A DNA stretch of 64,000 bases from Litoditis marina (GCA_964036275.1 OZ038433.1:5621048-5685047), one strand, 5' to 3'; shown: positions 29,101-41,514, numbered from the stretch's first letter. Notes: generated by a model from the sequence alone, not told the origin. Numbers and translations: made by a program.

Positions 29101-32100
29101 AGCTCGCCTCAAACAAGTTATCGATTTCTTCTGACCAATGATATATTGTTATATAATCTACGTCCGAATCCGCCGTATTACCACGTTTCTTTGTTGTATT
29201 AATATATTTGTTACTCATTATGAAAGAAGGGGTGTTGTGTTCAATCTTTTCGATGCGGACTTCACGTGATGTAACTGTAACTCCTGTGTCTCCCTCTTTC
29301 CTATGATCTCTGAACGTTTCTAGGCGCTCCTTGAAGTACAAAACTACCATTATTGTCATATTTACATGTTGTTCTAGAACACGAAAAAATCCCAATTCTA
29401 TCACTTTTCAAATGGTTGTCTATCAATTAAGTCACCGTTTTCAGTATACCGTTTTCGAGGTCCCCTGCGGAAAGTCCGTTCCTGAATACATTCGGATGTC
29501 CCCATTCGCAACTAATCAATATATTGTGACGGGTCTGCAGGGCGAAGTCCCCGCCGAACTCCACGCAATTGTCCCGGTTCTGTCGGGTACGGATGTTGAA
29601 GGTCTTCCGGTCCAAGAGAAGAAAGTCTCCTGGAAATGGAAAGTCAGGCAAACTGGAAAGACTCAGGAATATATTTGCTGCGGTACCGAAAACGACAATG
29701 TCTTCATTCTGAGACCGCTACAAAAGTTTTTCCTGCGACTAGATCTCACCCGTGCGGTTTGGTAGGTAACCGTTTGGGAACATTTTTCAGCTTACCTGCA
29801 TTGGTACCCGGAGAGTAACCTGAAACGAGAACCAGTTACCTTTTCAATGAACGGAAGAATGGAATTCAGTGTGAATTTCAATGGTGTCCGGTTGTTTAGG
29901 TTACCTACACGATACCCGAGTTTACCCAATCGGTTACTTGTTGGATTGGCTCACCCTTTCCCCGTCCTTCTTTGTCCCCCATGGTAGATACGTGAACGGG
30001 GGCTCCTTTTATGGGAAGACAGTGTACGGAGTAGGGACAGGATAGATTGCGCAACAACAGCTCCTCACTCGGTATTACCTGCAACAAAAAAGGTGCGAAA
30101 TTAGTTTGAATAGTATGATATTTTCCAATAGTATATTATTATTATGGAATTAACTATTGGAATTATAGACCAATATTTACTCGAAAGCCATATACATAGT
30201 TGTTTCGGCGAATAGCTCAATTATCTCAGAATTATTATTGAGGAGAGAGGAATTTCACGTTTTCTCTGTCTTCTTGGAATTCATTCATTAAATAGCAATG
30301 GAAGAGTTTTGACGCAAATCTAATAACTGAAGTTCGATAACAACCTTTACATAACTCGGTAATTTCAGTTCTCTGACATAGTTTTGTGTCCCCAGTCCTC
30401 ACATTAGACTGATATATGATGACAATAAAAGAATGGAACAAAATAGTGCACATTACACGTACATAGTCATCATAAGTTTTTGAATGGGGCGGCGAGTTAC
30501 CCTATTCTTTATACTGTAACTGTTCACCTCGCTTCGGTGGTGACTATACTATAGGCTTATAGCAGTTTACCAAGTTGTTGCTCAGCTTGGTAGATGTCAT
30601 ATAATTGTGAAAATTGGAGAGTATATCAATAAAACAACCAACAATCCACTCTTTTTTTACGCGTTAGCTGTAGGCACATTTTGTTGTTATACAGTGTTGA
30701 AAAATGTGATAGTGTTAATACTGGCGCAATTGGTGTGAGAGAAAATTTTTTTTTTTCAAATTTTCCGTGACATCAGGAAATTGTTTTCGAAAATGTGTAG
30801 CAGTTTTCCACGTTAGGTCTGGTTTCAATTAGTCATTTAGGTGCTTGATTACATAATCAAATAGTCAATAATATAATAACTCGATGGAATTAGAACGAGC
30901 GTTCAACCGGAAGGCCAACATGCCTATCCTATAAACCAGTTATAAGCAAAACGCATAAAGCTTCATTTTAACACTTGACGTAAAGAGTAATGTATCGTGT
31001 ACCTTGAGACGATTATGTGGACCAATCTCGACGCATCGGTCCTTTAAACTGCAATTGAAAAAAAGTATTGCAGTTCAAAGGACTGAACCGTTGGTCTTTG
31101 TCCACATAATAGTCCTTCTTTAATCTTTGACTAAAAGTTAATCTAAAAGTCAAAACTCGCTATGAACTGATAACGTTCTTTGGTGTCTCTAATTTAGTCC
31201 GAATTCGCGGGAAAATCATCAAAACACCTGTTATAATGTCAAAATATAATTATTAACCGTCATTCGCTGTGTTTGGTCCTAACATAACTTTTACTTTGAC
31301 AAAGTTTTCGAATAACCCCATGATTGAAATGTGGAAGTAGTTGTTTAAACATTTAAGCAACTGATTGAATTTCAATAGTTATTCGGTTGACACAGCTTAT
31401 AGTGAGTGCCAAATGTATAACCTTCTATCGCTCGCCGGAATCAAACCTGCGAGCAAAAGATTTGTAGCAGGGGGCTAACCATTGCGCTATTAGAGCACAT
31501 AATCAGCATACTTCGGAATCAAAGACATGTGTGCGTACACAGCGTAAAGTAAGATATACAGTATCCTCCCGCCTTTCCGTTGGCGACGACTATAGTTATT
31601 TAGACTTTTGAATAATCATCCATTTGAGCAACTGATTAAATTTCAATAGTTATTCGATTGGCCCAGCTTAGATTTCGCTTTGAGATAGACACGCAGAAAA
31701 TTGTGTGCTTTTTGCCGTGTGAATTTTGTTCACGTTGACTACGTTATGGTAGACTGATAAAGTCAATTGCAGAGTCACGTGAAACATGTTGAACACACCA
31801 AAACTCAGAAACGTGCCATGACAAAGTGCACGACTCCTTATTAGAATGCCCACTTTACGTGACTATTCATTTTACTTCTACTAGAATGAGCTTATCTCAG
31901 AATTGTATTATTTTCTAAGTACTGTTTTTGATTAAAAAAGGAAGTCTCTGCTTTCTGATTCCACCTCACAGTCAGAATTGTTGGAATTATGTGTTGATTC
32001 CTACTCCAAATTCGAAAGTTTGCGGAAATCGCGTTTCCAAACAAGTCAGCAGTTGAATTGTGCAAACAGCCGTTGAGATGGACAAAACATTCAATTATCA

Positions 32101-35100
32101 ACCTAAATATAATAATTACTGAAAAGCTCACCATAATTTTTGAGAATAACAGCACACCCACAATTGCAGTTGCTTATTTCGAGATTTCAGTATTTTAGCT
32201 ATGTTTGAAATGAATGTGTACTATTATTCAATTGTACAGTCACGTGAAACATGTTAAACACAACAGAACAGAAACGCACAATAACGAAGTAAACGAGGCC
32301 TATTTAGAATGGTAATTTTACGTGACTATCCAATTGATTTCTAGTATACGTCAAAAACATAATTTTGCTGATAGCGTTTCCAAAACCAGCACGAACGATG
32401 TTCCGGAGCTTGAGAAATAGACCTTTCTGTGATTTCGAAAATTGCCACTTTCTTTCATTTCAGATAAGTGAACAATTGAATGAACTAAAATAAATCTTCC
32501 CACTTTTGCTATTTTGAGCGTCGTTCCTTCTACGGCCACAATGTAGATTCGACTGCTATTCATACACGGTATCACCATGTGCGTTCGGGGCACCTGAAAT
32601 GATTTTGAGTAAGACGAAGTGGATTTATTACTAACAATAATACAAAAAGGTAGTTCGCGCTTTTAACAATATAATTCACGTTTCATTCACGTTTTAAGGC
32701 AAACAAACATTCAGAAAGTCCTCAAGAAAACTGCGAAGTACTCCTAAAGAGCACCGATAGAAACACAGCGAAACAAATTGATCCATCTTTCATTTCCGAC
32801 AGCAAATCACGTTGTATTTATATTTCCGAAATATTTCGGGTGTACTCCTAGTTCAACTTCTGCTTCTGGTTCACAAACATCTCGCATGGACTAATTTCAC
32901 ATGTTAAGAAATGTTCAAATTTGTAAGTTATCAAATAGTTTCTAAAGTTTTGACTGACTTCTTCCAATTATTATATTCAGTCCGCTTCCAGAACCCTCAG
33001 TCTCAATTCTCTTTTAATAGGGAAGTGTATCTAATTGAATTTTGTAATATCTTTTCTATTGTATTATTTGTTTCTATTCGGGAACAATTTGATCTGGAAC
33101 TGAATTCCATCACCACGTAATGAGCTTGTGACGGTTCAGTAGATTATAATATATTGCCAATCATAGATAGTTGCACGTAACTTCTCAACAATTCATGATT
33201 GATTACCTGAGCTTGGGTCCAAGTTGTGTTGAAGTCACAAGTTATTCTTATTTACCGCTAGACTGTTACTTGAACTCATTCTACTACTTTTGCGACTTCT
33301 ACCTTTCTTTTTTCGATATCTGTTCTATAGCAAACCGTCCAATCTCATGAGAAGTTCATATGATTTCCTCATGAGAATCTCATGAACATCTCATGAGCTA
33401 CTCGTGAACTTTCACTGTTGTAGCATAGTAATCAATAGAATCTCATGAGAAGTTCGTGAGATATCGCTCACGAGATATCTCATGAGGTTTTTGAGGGATG
33501 CTATAGTCCGTTTCACCAATCGATGTCCTTCTACAGTAATCCGTCAGATATTCAGAAAGGTTTTTCTAATGAATGGTTCCTTATTTTGGTTTCAAACTTC
33601 CAGAGTTTGTTGTAGTAAACGTGCAGAAAATACTACCGAAACTTGAAAAACAGCCAGAAACGCCAATATACCAAACTTTAATCTGGAAACTTGATCAGAT
33701 TACTGTAGAGGGTTATAAGTGGGTGGAACAAACTATGCCGCGCCAGTCCTGAGCGGCTCCACCATGTATATATTGTCCCGCTGTGTTCGAAATTCGTAAA
33801 CTAGAGCGTGTATTGAGATCAAACTACAGTACAATTTTGATGTGCCTTGAAATGTGATTTTCACAAAACGAGTTCTGTTCCGGTTCATTATGGCAACCTT
33901 CTATACCTTAGATCACTCACTTGTGTTGCCAAATGAGTCCCAATGGTATTGCTACTGCCCACTCATGCGCTACTCTTCCTCGTCTCAGCTGATACTAACC
34001 TTTCACGCTCGATATAAAACATGTACTTTAAATTATGTAATTTAGTGAAACTTTCAAATTCATTGTATTCATCGAGTACGAGTATTGTACTAGTAGTTCT
34101 ATTCGGTCAACGTTTCCGAGTTGAACAGAACCACTAGACCGCATCGGACGCCGTATGCAGGTATATCCCGAGGAACTGTTAGAAACCTGCGTCTCTTATG
34201 TCATGCGCTATGTTCGTTATTTTCTTCTTTCCGTGATGGCAATAATACAAAATAGTTTAAAGAGAAAGAGAAACGTAGAATGAGATCTGAGCTCCGGGAT
34301 ACCACTGCACACGGCCTCTGATATTGTACTATATTAGGTGCAGTACGTTGGCGGTTGATGTTATTTTTCAATCAAATCTAAGCTTGGAAAAGTGTAGTGA
34401 AAAGTGTAGTGTGTAGTTCAAGGTAGAGAAAAGGTGCAGCCAACAGTCTGTGTCTCTCTGATCTACACACTGTCTCGCCGAAACATGAACCACTGATCAC
34501 AGAATTCACTTGGATTTCCTAAGTTCTTCTATCCCAGTTGTTTACTGTGTCTGGAGAAAAACGTAGTTACCGTAACAGATTCTTGGCGTCTAAACCTAGT
34601 CCCAAGTGTGCTATTAGAGCTTAATACGTAGCATTTTCATTAGATATTCCCAGAGGCTCAGTACACTTGTCAGTTAGTCCAAGCCGCTGCGACCATGGCG
34701 TTTCATTCCTCCTTTTCGTTAAGTTGAGAGTTATGTAACAAAAATTAGAAAGTTCCTCAGGAAATATGCGATAAGTGAAAAAATATAGGCTATTCTGCTT
34801 TTTAACCGTGCAACTTTAACTTTGCACGATGTTTTAACTTTTCGAGAATGTTTCACACAAAAAGTCTAACATGGTTCATATTAGAAGAGAACAATCTACA
34901 TATGTACGAGAATATTCTGAGAGTTTTACTAGGTTTACTTTCTGCGTAGAAAGTTCAACATCATACTGTAAAGGGTAACAAGTGCATGAAACGAACTATA
35001 ACCGATCACGATTTTTCAATAACATCTTGAACGAACAGTTAGTCTTCCACTTTGAAGCAGGTGAAATATTTAGTTCAATTTCCTCACATACGTGTGTTTT

Positions 35101-38100
35101 GCAGAATTCGATTTTTTTGAAATACACGGTTTTGAATCGAACGTTTCGCCTCATTTCATTCAAGCAGTTCTGCTTTGCCAAAAACCTTGTGAATCGTCGC
35201 ATGAGGAGCGGAACATGCACACTTTTCTCACATGCCTCAGGCTGGTGTATAATTGATTATATTTTGTGTACCTTTACAGCTATACTTTTCTTGCCGGTCG
35301 TGTATAACAATTCATATCTCAACTTTTAGAATGATCTTAGACAGTGAATGTTGCCGTATCCCACTGTGTGTGTAGTTTGCTTCCAAAACTTAACTGAACA
35401 CTCCGTGCTTCGCAGTACAACGTGTCTGAATGATGCACATAGATCATTCTCAAAAACCAGCGGAGCGCAAGAAATTATTAAATAAAGTCTCGTTGCATTT
35501 GAAATTAAGTAGAATGCGCACGTGTTCTGATCACTCAGGCGCAAACTTCAGAAAGGAGCGTACGAGAACTATCTGTGTATTTTCACTCCCATTCGAGATA
35601 TAGGAACATTTCCTTCACCAAAGAACGTATGCAAAGGCACCCGGTATCTCGATCTCGTTCTGCGTCTCGCGCTTTGCACACTATTTCGCAACACACGTAT
35701 CCCGGCGGGATGTGAAAGCAGAGAAATGGCGTATGAACGAGAAGACGGAGGTTGGGATAAATAGGCTAGTATAGTCATGAATCCTGCCTCTGAGATGTGG
35801 TGGAATGAAATCAACGCCTTGTAGTTAACTTAAGGTTTATCTAGTGCACAGTAGTCTTTCACCTTAACGTTTAACATATACGACGTGGTCACGAATGTGA
35901 TATTTTTCTCATGATCTTGCTGCTCTCCTAGTTTTTCTATACCCTCTCTCTCCCTCTTTCTCTTTCTCATCATCCTATCCTTCAGTCACCCGCAACTCTT
36001 ATATAGCCGTCTGTCCTCTGTCATTGTTCCGCCCCTCTCTCTTCCTAGTTGTCCGTGTTTTTCCCTATTTTTCTTCCATTCTTTGCGCTCAGCTCTTCAA
36101 GTTAGTCTCTCTTTTCATTCATTTTTCTATATCTAAACTTGTTTCAATGAAGTTCGAGTTTCAATGTGCACACACTCTATTCATGTTGAACTCTTGTACA
36201 TTTTGCATCCAAGAGTTCGTTGTGTACTTTGATCTTTGAACTACTTTCTACGTTTTTAACTCCTCAAGTTGTTCGCTTGGCAACGTTCCAATCATTCCTT
36301 TCTATTTTACTTGCAAATCTTGTTAACATAAGGGCAAACATCATACGCTTTGCATAATCATTTCTGCAGAGCATGATGAATACCTCAGGCCAAGTTCCCA
36401 GCATGTGATAATTGTTTTTAATATGATTAGTTAACCCTTGTAACATTTTTCAGAAATGGAACATTTGATAAGAGGTCTATTTGAAGGGGGAATGCAGGAC
36501 TATGATTGCAGGTAACTGTTTATTTCACGATCTACATAAACGTTTGTAATGTAAAGGTATAGTATTCGGAATTACTACGTGGAGTACTACTCTCTGTTTT
36601 CACAACTTAATTTGTATCCGCAAAAAAAAAAGAATACAAATTAAGTTGTATGCATGCTGCCATGAAGATGAATCAAATAAATGGAAAATCTATATAGTTT
36701 TCAGCTTCCATGATTAGAAATTCAAACGACTCCATTCTGTAAGATAGCACGTAAGTGTGAATGATAGTATTTTTCACATTCGTTAATTTTTTTCAAATAA
36801 CGAAATATTTTCCAGTGTCTATCGAAATCCACCAAAGGTGGAGCGAAGACTGGTTTTCGGCATAGCCTGTATTGTCTACGGTACAGTTACTATCGTGAGT
36901 ACATTTGCTTTAATTCATTTCAACAAAATTCATATGTTTCATCAGGGCACGTATGCTAGAAGATCCCGGCACCTTCATCCCATCCTGCGTCTCCTCAAAC
37001 ATACGCTATTTCTCTGCTCTCACATCGGGCCGGGATGTAAGAGACAAGAAATAGCAAGGCGGAGCGAGAGACGCAGGATGGGATAAACCTGCCGGGATTT
37101 TCTAGCATACGTACTCAGAACTTTTGCTCTAGTTGCAAGAAGATGATGTATTCAAAATTGGTTTGGTTCAAGACGTTTCGAAGTTTCACAGAGGTATCAT
37201 ATATCTGATTTTAAGAAAAGCAGTTTCGCAGATTTTTCCTCTTTCTTTTCTCTTTTATCACTTCATGATAATTTACTGTCTTTCAGGCCTTCTACTTATT
37301 ATGCATGCGAGCGATGTTAGAGAAACACCAAAAGAAGTTATCATGTTATCCGATCATGATCTATATTGGTAAGTGAATGCAATAAATCAATAATAAGAGT
37401 TAAATCAATAATAAAAGTTCATTTTCCTCCAAAGTCAAAATATAATGTCGCACTTTTCCTAGTTGTGAAGAATATGGTTTGTACGTACCAATACAAAAGT
37501 TTCACATACATCTGGGGCTTTTTCTCAGAGGGCTCTTTTTGCTGTGCTGTCAAGAAGCTGAATGAAAAACAAAATCTTTATCAATTCTTTGTTGTGTGTT
37601 GATGAATCATTTTTTTTCAGGCGTAGTAGACATCGCTACCCTATTGTTGAATTCCGTTCTATCTGGGATTCTGTTCATAGAAGGGGCCGTTTATTGTACG
37701 CACCCTGTTCTAATATATGTGGCCGGCTGCTTTGCACTGAGTTAGTAGAAGTTTTTCAAATTTCGAAAAATAATTGACACGACAAACTTTTGTTGCAAAA
37801 TTCAGCGCCAACAACGCAACAAGAGAAAAACCCAACATTTCTGCAGGTTAATTAGTGAATCTCAAAATTAATTTTTGTTATTATATATAGTTCCTTAAAC
37901 ACTATGGACTTAAAGACTATACAATTCTATGGTCGTATTTGATATCTAATATCATCTCTTTCTTCTTTCAGGCCTCTGGTGTTGCTCTTGTCTAACTTGT
38001 TTCCTATTAATTTGCAATAGGTTATATGCGTTATGGTACGGTAGTACGGGTTGGAAACCATTTTATACAAAGGTACGTTCTAGGTTCAAACTATTATAAC

Positions 38101-41100
38101 TTTTTCTCACCTGTGAGCGACTAACTGGCGCTAATGGAGTTAAATGTTATACAGTTTGCTGTTTTTTTGCTTGCAAATTTCCAATATTCAATCATTCCAC
38201 GCAATTTGTTAAAAATAGTTAAATTAGAAAAACGTGAAAGGTGGTACGTTATCCCTTACCCCAGACGTAATTGCTGTAGATATAATCTTCAACTCAAACC
38301 CCTTTACAGGTATCTCTTTTGGTTTGCTCTGCCTACTTTCTGTACTTCTTCATATTTACGCGACCGCTGTTGCACAACTCTGAGAAACACGCCTGGTTTT
38401 TTGATCCAATGATACGGACAGATAGCAAACTGGTAAGCAAGAAAAGGTTTGATGATTGAGAAAAAAGTTTGGTAGGCTGAGCTTTGTTTTATATTGAATT
38501 TTCAAGTAATTTTCCTATTGGGTTGTGAATCAAGAGATGAGGCACCGAAATTCTTCCAACTTTGTAACGAAACAATCTTGTTGTAGCTGAAATGTTCAAA
38601 GGTGAAGTGTGCGAAATTTCGTAACAGTTTTCCGTGAATCTGAAAGTTTCTAAATGTTCAATTATGATTAATTTCTAGGACTACTCGAACGAATCGCACA
38701 GCATCAACAACGAGATATCCGTATTTCTGATGACAGTCAGCTATATTGTATTCGTGATCATCCTGCGAGCAAAGTACAGAAAACACGGACAAAAATTCTC
38801 CGTTCAAAAGAACCCGGTCAGTTTTCATAATAAATATTCATACAGTAGCACTGATCGTACCGCGAGCGGTTGAATCACCCTAAGTGGCTATTTTTTGAAG
38901 ATTTTAGGATGAACAGGCGACATTTACTTCCTCAAAATTTTGCGGACACTGATATTTTTGATCGCCGAAAGCTCAAATTGTGATTTGTAGTATATAAATA
39001 TGAAGTGACAATGTCTGTGTTAAATATTAATCTCCATACACAGACAGTTTTCGAATGAAGACAGAAATATGACGGGACCAAACTACAAACACTGAGATTC
39101 ACAGCTATAACGACAGTATCCGCCTCGAGCAAACCATGAATTAGGTTTTGATTTTTCTTGATTATTTGTCATTTAGATAGTCATCCAAGCAGTTCTGATG
39201 TGTTCTTTCGACATGATCGCCTCTGTGATATATGTGATAATGCAACGAGTGTCCGCCCCGCACTGTTTTATTCTGGCCGGACAGATCAGCTGGGATATCA
39301 GACACGGTAAGCCCCCTGTCAGTTGTAGTTTGAGCCCAGACCACGACAGAATTTCCAATTTTGAGCAAAAACACCGAATCACATGATATTGGAAAAAAAG
39401 TTGTAGTTGGTCTTGAAGCACAGAATGTTCCGATTACACTTATATTGTGTATTGTACAGTACATTCTACCCGCTAAGTCTGCACGAGACGTGTATGTTTT
39501 TATAACCATTTTACAGGTTGCGCTGCCTTCATCTACGTGACTTTGAACAAGACAATTCGACGTCGTGTTTTCACGTACCTCCACCTCTACCATAAACCCA
39601 ATACAATTCTCCCACTCCCTACAGTATCTGGTGAGTGATCTTGAAAAGTCTATGTTCATGTAGGTTAAATTGAGAACTGTATTTGCATAATTTTTGGATA
39701 GTTATTGTTGCGTTAGCGACGATGGGAGTATAATGAATTTGCATTAGGCTTGTATATTATGGCTTGCGTTGGCGAGAATAATATATATTCAAATACTAAT
39801 GTTCAACCCTCTCCGATACAACATCGTACAAAAAGTGAACTGTGAACAATTTAAATTTAATGGCAATTTTTTCTCTATTCTTCTTCTCTTTCTCTGATGA
39901 GCGAGTGCCACATTCTTTGAATGTAGATAAATAAATAAATAAATAAATGGTTCAAATACGTTCACAATATCCTCTATAGTGAGTGCCAAATTTATAAATT
40001 TCTGTTTCTTTCCGGATTCGAACATGCGAGCAAAAGATTCGTAGCAGGGCGCTAACCACTGCGCTATTAGAGCACATACTGGGCAAGCCGTGGAATGGAA
40101 GACATGTGTGCGTACACAGCGGAAAATGAAATATACCCTGCGAGCTTTATCGCTTTCGTAGCTGACAAATCGCAGAAAACTGCCGCAAGGGTTTCTGGAT
40201 CGGCTACTAACAATAGTCCCAACCAAACAGATAAATTTGTTTGTACACATCAACAATTCAGATATACAGTATATTTTACAGGTCGTGGAATGGGTCTCAA
40301 CAAGACTCCCGAGCAAATTGCTTTGAACAACCTGAACCTACCAAAGTGTATGCTGTTCACATCGGTCAAGACGCTGGCTCACGTTCCTAACAAGCACTCC
40401 ACGTGAATTACGTGACGTGTTTCACGAAACGATCTCATTTCACCTCCGGATATGAGTTTTCACGTGATTGTACATAATGATAATAAAGAAATTCTCCAAC
40501 CACAGTATCTGATTGAGTGTACCAAATTTGTGAATAATGTCATGATAAGTGGCGTAGTTTGGAATTTTGGGGACTTCGGTGTTCAGAAATTGGGTAAAAT
40601 GCAACTGAGAAAATAATAAAATCATACAATCAGATTCAAGTGAATATTCCAAAGCTCTGCACAATATCTTTCTGTATTATCTAAACCACGTAATTGGGAA
40701 TTTACTGAATTTTCCAAAAAAACTCTCCTTTTTGGTTACATTGAGAAACCCGAAAATTTTCACACCTCTTTCATATTGTCCAAATTGGTGGCAGATCGGG
40801 TCCAGTTCATCTTGCCCGGTTCCTCCCCGTTTTCTAGGAAATCAACGGCTCCAACTATCTGAAAGCCGACCGATCAGAGTACAAACTACATATTTAATGA
40901 CGAGGAGGGAATTCAATTGATTTTCGTTGAAGTTCACATTAGAAATCAGTCATTGCAACGTTTTGTGATAACTGTAGAAGTCTCAGTGGAAATGTTGTCG
41001 ACTATTCCACCAACCAAGAACTTTATTCTTAAAAATAATATTAAAACAAACCTGAGAATAAGTTGAACTCTTCTCGTCCAAATCCACAATTGCAATCCTA

Positions 41101-41514
41101 TCTGGATGCGTGCCAATAGCGTGGGGCACACAGATGACGCCCAGTCGCTCGCGGTCGTGGTGATTCTGAAAGGGGCGGGGCTTAATTTGAACAGAAAACA
41201 GCTCATTACTGATCTGTCTTTCGGTTTAACATAGTTGGGAATGAAGTTTACATGTTTCTTCACGGTTCATTTTAATGTTCTATCGGGGCGTTCAGTGCTG
41301 TGTTGGAGAGGGGTACAGAACACAGAGAGCGCAATGTTTTCTAAGGGCTCTCACTAACAAGTCAATAAACTTTTCTCGAAGTCATACCATACGGGTCCAC
41401 GGGGGTACTTTACTACCCTGACCTCTGACCTACCTCGACATAATCATAATTGGCATATTCGACCCCCAGTGACTCCTTTTCTTCCGATTTGATTTTTGTG
41501 TAGCTGGCAGGCAT
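25423..41514 (-). CDS. SELENBP1: Selenium-binding protein / methanethiol oxidase family (divergent)
   Basis: In animals this family oxidises methanethiol to H2S, formaldehyde and H2O2. There are 13 exons (minus): 41514-41434, 41165-41052, 40858-40766, 32593-32504, 30078-29955, 29629-29450, 29072-28970, 28733-28601, 27940-27788, 26805-26740, 26432-26284, 26086-26002, 25500-25423. Total 482 aa; human 472. Family blocks seen: NSSRIYIV, FLLLDRKTF, TRHNILIS.EWGHPNV, NRLHVW, EMPALLTDLIISLDDKNM, GGPANLQLSLDG, and a C-terminal RFTGGDCTAD. The otherwise invariant HHSGWNxCSSC block, including the selenium-binding Cys, aligns without a gap to a stretch reading MNWTRSATN, so both Cys and the His pair are gone. 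A His in PKDIHAKCEL is also missing. Catalysis may therefore be lost or changed. Intron 3 (32594-40765) is 8.2 kb and contains a receptor gene on the other strand. Confidence 0.9.
26129..26160. repeat. (TC)n microsatellite in the SELENBP-like gene
   Basis: A pure tctctctc run sits in the intron between the exons at 26086-26002 and 26432-26284, within a longer pyrimidine-rich tract (about 26110-26230). It may act as the polypyrimidine context of the minus-strand intron only by accident, since on that strand it reads as purines. Confidence 0.85.
27664..27763. repeat. Foldback element (AGGACGATTATGTGGACCA family), copy 1
   Basis: The left arm runs taggacgattatgtggacca to tcggtcctttgaactgcaat; the right arm runs attgaggaccgaagcgttgg to ttcacatactcgtcctta, as an imperfect inverted copy. 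About 100 bp. A second copy is at 31009-31115. Both lie in introns of the SELENBP-like gene. Confidence 0.75.
29760..29940. repeat. Diverged GGTAACC-type repeat in SELENBP-like intron
   Basis: It contains taggtaaccgttt, gagtaacctgaaacgagaacc and ttaggttacctacacg, in the order found in the 19183 copy but more diverged. It sits between the exons at 29629-29450 and 30078-29955. Confidence 0.55.
31009..31115. repeat. Foldback element (AGGACGATTATGTGGACCA family), copy 2
   Basis: gacgattatgtggaccaatc and tcggtcctttaaactgcaat pair with the inverted attgcagttcaaaggactga and tttgtccacataatagtcct. The hairpin is better preserved than in the copy at 27664. Confidence 0.8.
31398..31595 (-). repeat. tRNA-derived SINE-like element, copy A
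   Basis: On the minus strand the element reads from tatagtcgtcgcc to ggcactcactata, so the ends share a short TATAGT inverted repeat. Inside, tagcgcaatggttagc (31489-31474) resembles a pol III A box and ggtttgattccg (31447-31436) a B box, at tRNA-like spacing. Three more copies are in the window (39975, 44825, 59095). Confidence 0.75.
31775..31862. repeat. Short TIR element (TCACGTGAAAC family), copy 1
   Basis: It starts tcacgtgaaacatgtt and ends ctttacgtga, an imperfect terminal inverted repeat. The inner sequence (acaaagtgcacgactcc.tta) is shared with the copy at 56425-56512. Similarity extends somewhat beyond these bounds. Confidence 0.75.
32240..32325. repeat. Short TIR element (TCACGTGAAAC family), copy 2
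   Basis: It starts tcacgtgaaacatgtt and ends ttttacgtga, with the interior more diverged than in the copies at 31775 and 56425. It sits in the large intron of the SELENBP-like gene. Confidence 0.7.
32594..36455. other. Repeat-bearing intron sequence left of the nested receptor
   Basis: This is the downstream part (minus-strand sense) of the 8.2-kb intron 3 of the SELENBP-like gene. I find no exon. A cluster of CTCATGAGA-type words lies at 33341-33492. A region at 35583-35765 resembles a decayed copy of the foldback at 36949. A pyrimidine-rich stretch at 35920-36060 precedes the receptor gene; its promoter presumably lies in the last kilobase. Confidence 0.5.
36456..40406 (+). CDS. Srt-type serpentine chemoreceptor, nested in an intron of the opposite strand
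   Basis: This is a seven-transmembrane G-protein-coupled receptor of the nematode Srt family, whose members are thought to sense chemicals in ciliated neurons. There are 10 exons: 36456-36511, 36816-36894, 37287-37368, 37621-37740, 37972-38072, 38310-38432, 38679-38816, 39177-39306, 39517-39630, 40282-40406. Total 355 aa. Family marks: an N-terminal YDC before an NPP stretch, KLSCYPIMIYIGVVDI, EGAVYCTHPVLIYVAG, LWCCSCLTC...CNRLYALW, and HAWFFDP before the next loop. Hydrophobic segments fit seven helices, and the cytoplasmic tail is about 70 residues. The start ATG lies 2 bases after TTTTTCAG, as expected for trans-splicing. The whole gene sits in intron 3 of the minus-strand SELENBP-like gene. 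The family match is from memory; no named orthologue is claimed. Confidence 0.87.
36949..37112. repeat. 164-bp foldback in receptor intron 2
   Basis: The ends acgtatgctagaagatcccg and cgggattttctagcatacgt are inverted copies. Further in, ccatcctgcgtctcctc pairs with gagagacgcaggatggg, and gctatttctctgctctcac pairs with gtaagagacaagaaatagc. It is a MITE-like hairpin filling much of the intron between the first two membrane exons. Confidence 0.8.
39975..40138 (-). repeat. tRNA-derived SINE-like element, copy B (truncated)
   Basis: The A and B boxes are inverted as in copy A (gctaaccactgcgctat and cggattcgaac on the plus strand). It ends ctatagtgagtgcc at 39975 but lacks the ggcgacgactatag end found in copies A and D. 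It lies in the last intron of the receptor, next to an (AAAT)n run at 39936-39956. Confidence 0.7.

Noticed and set aside
37805..37846. Extra exon of the chemoreceptor (between TTCAG and GTTAAT)
   Set aside because: The exons at 37740 and 37972 join directly to give the family-typical ...CFALSLWCCSC sequence. Including this segment would add residues not expected in the first cytoplasmic half.
39162..39659. 165-residue minus-strand frame
   Set aside because: It is antisense to two well-supported receptor exons and the intron between them, with no recognisable domain.
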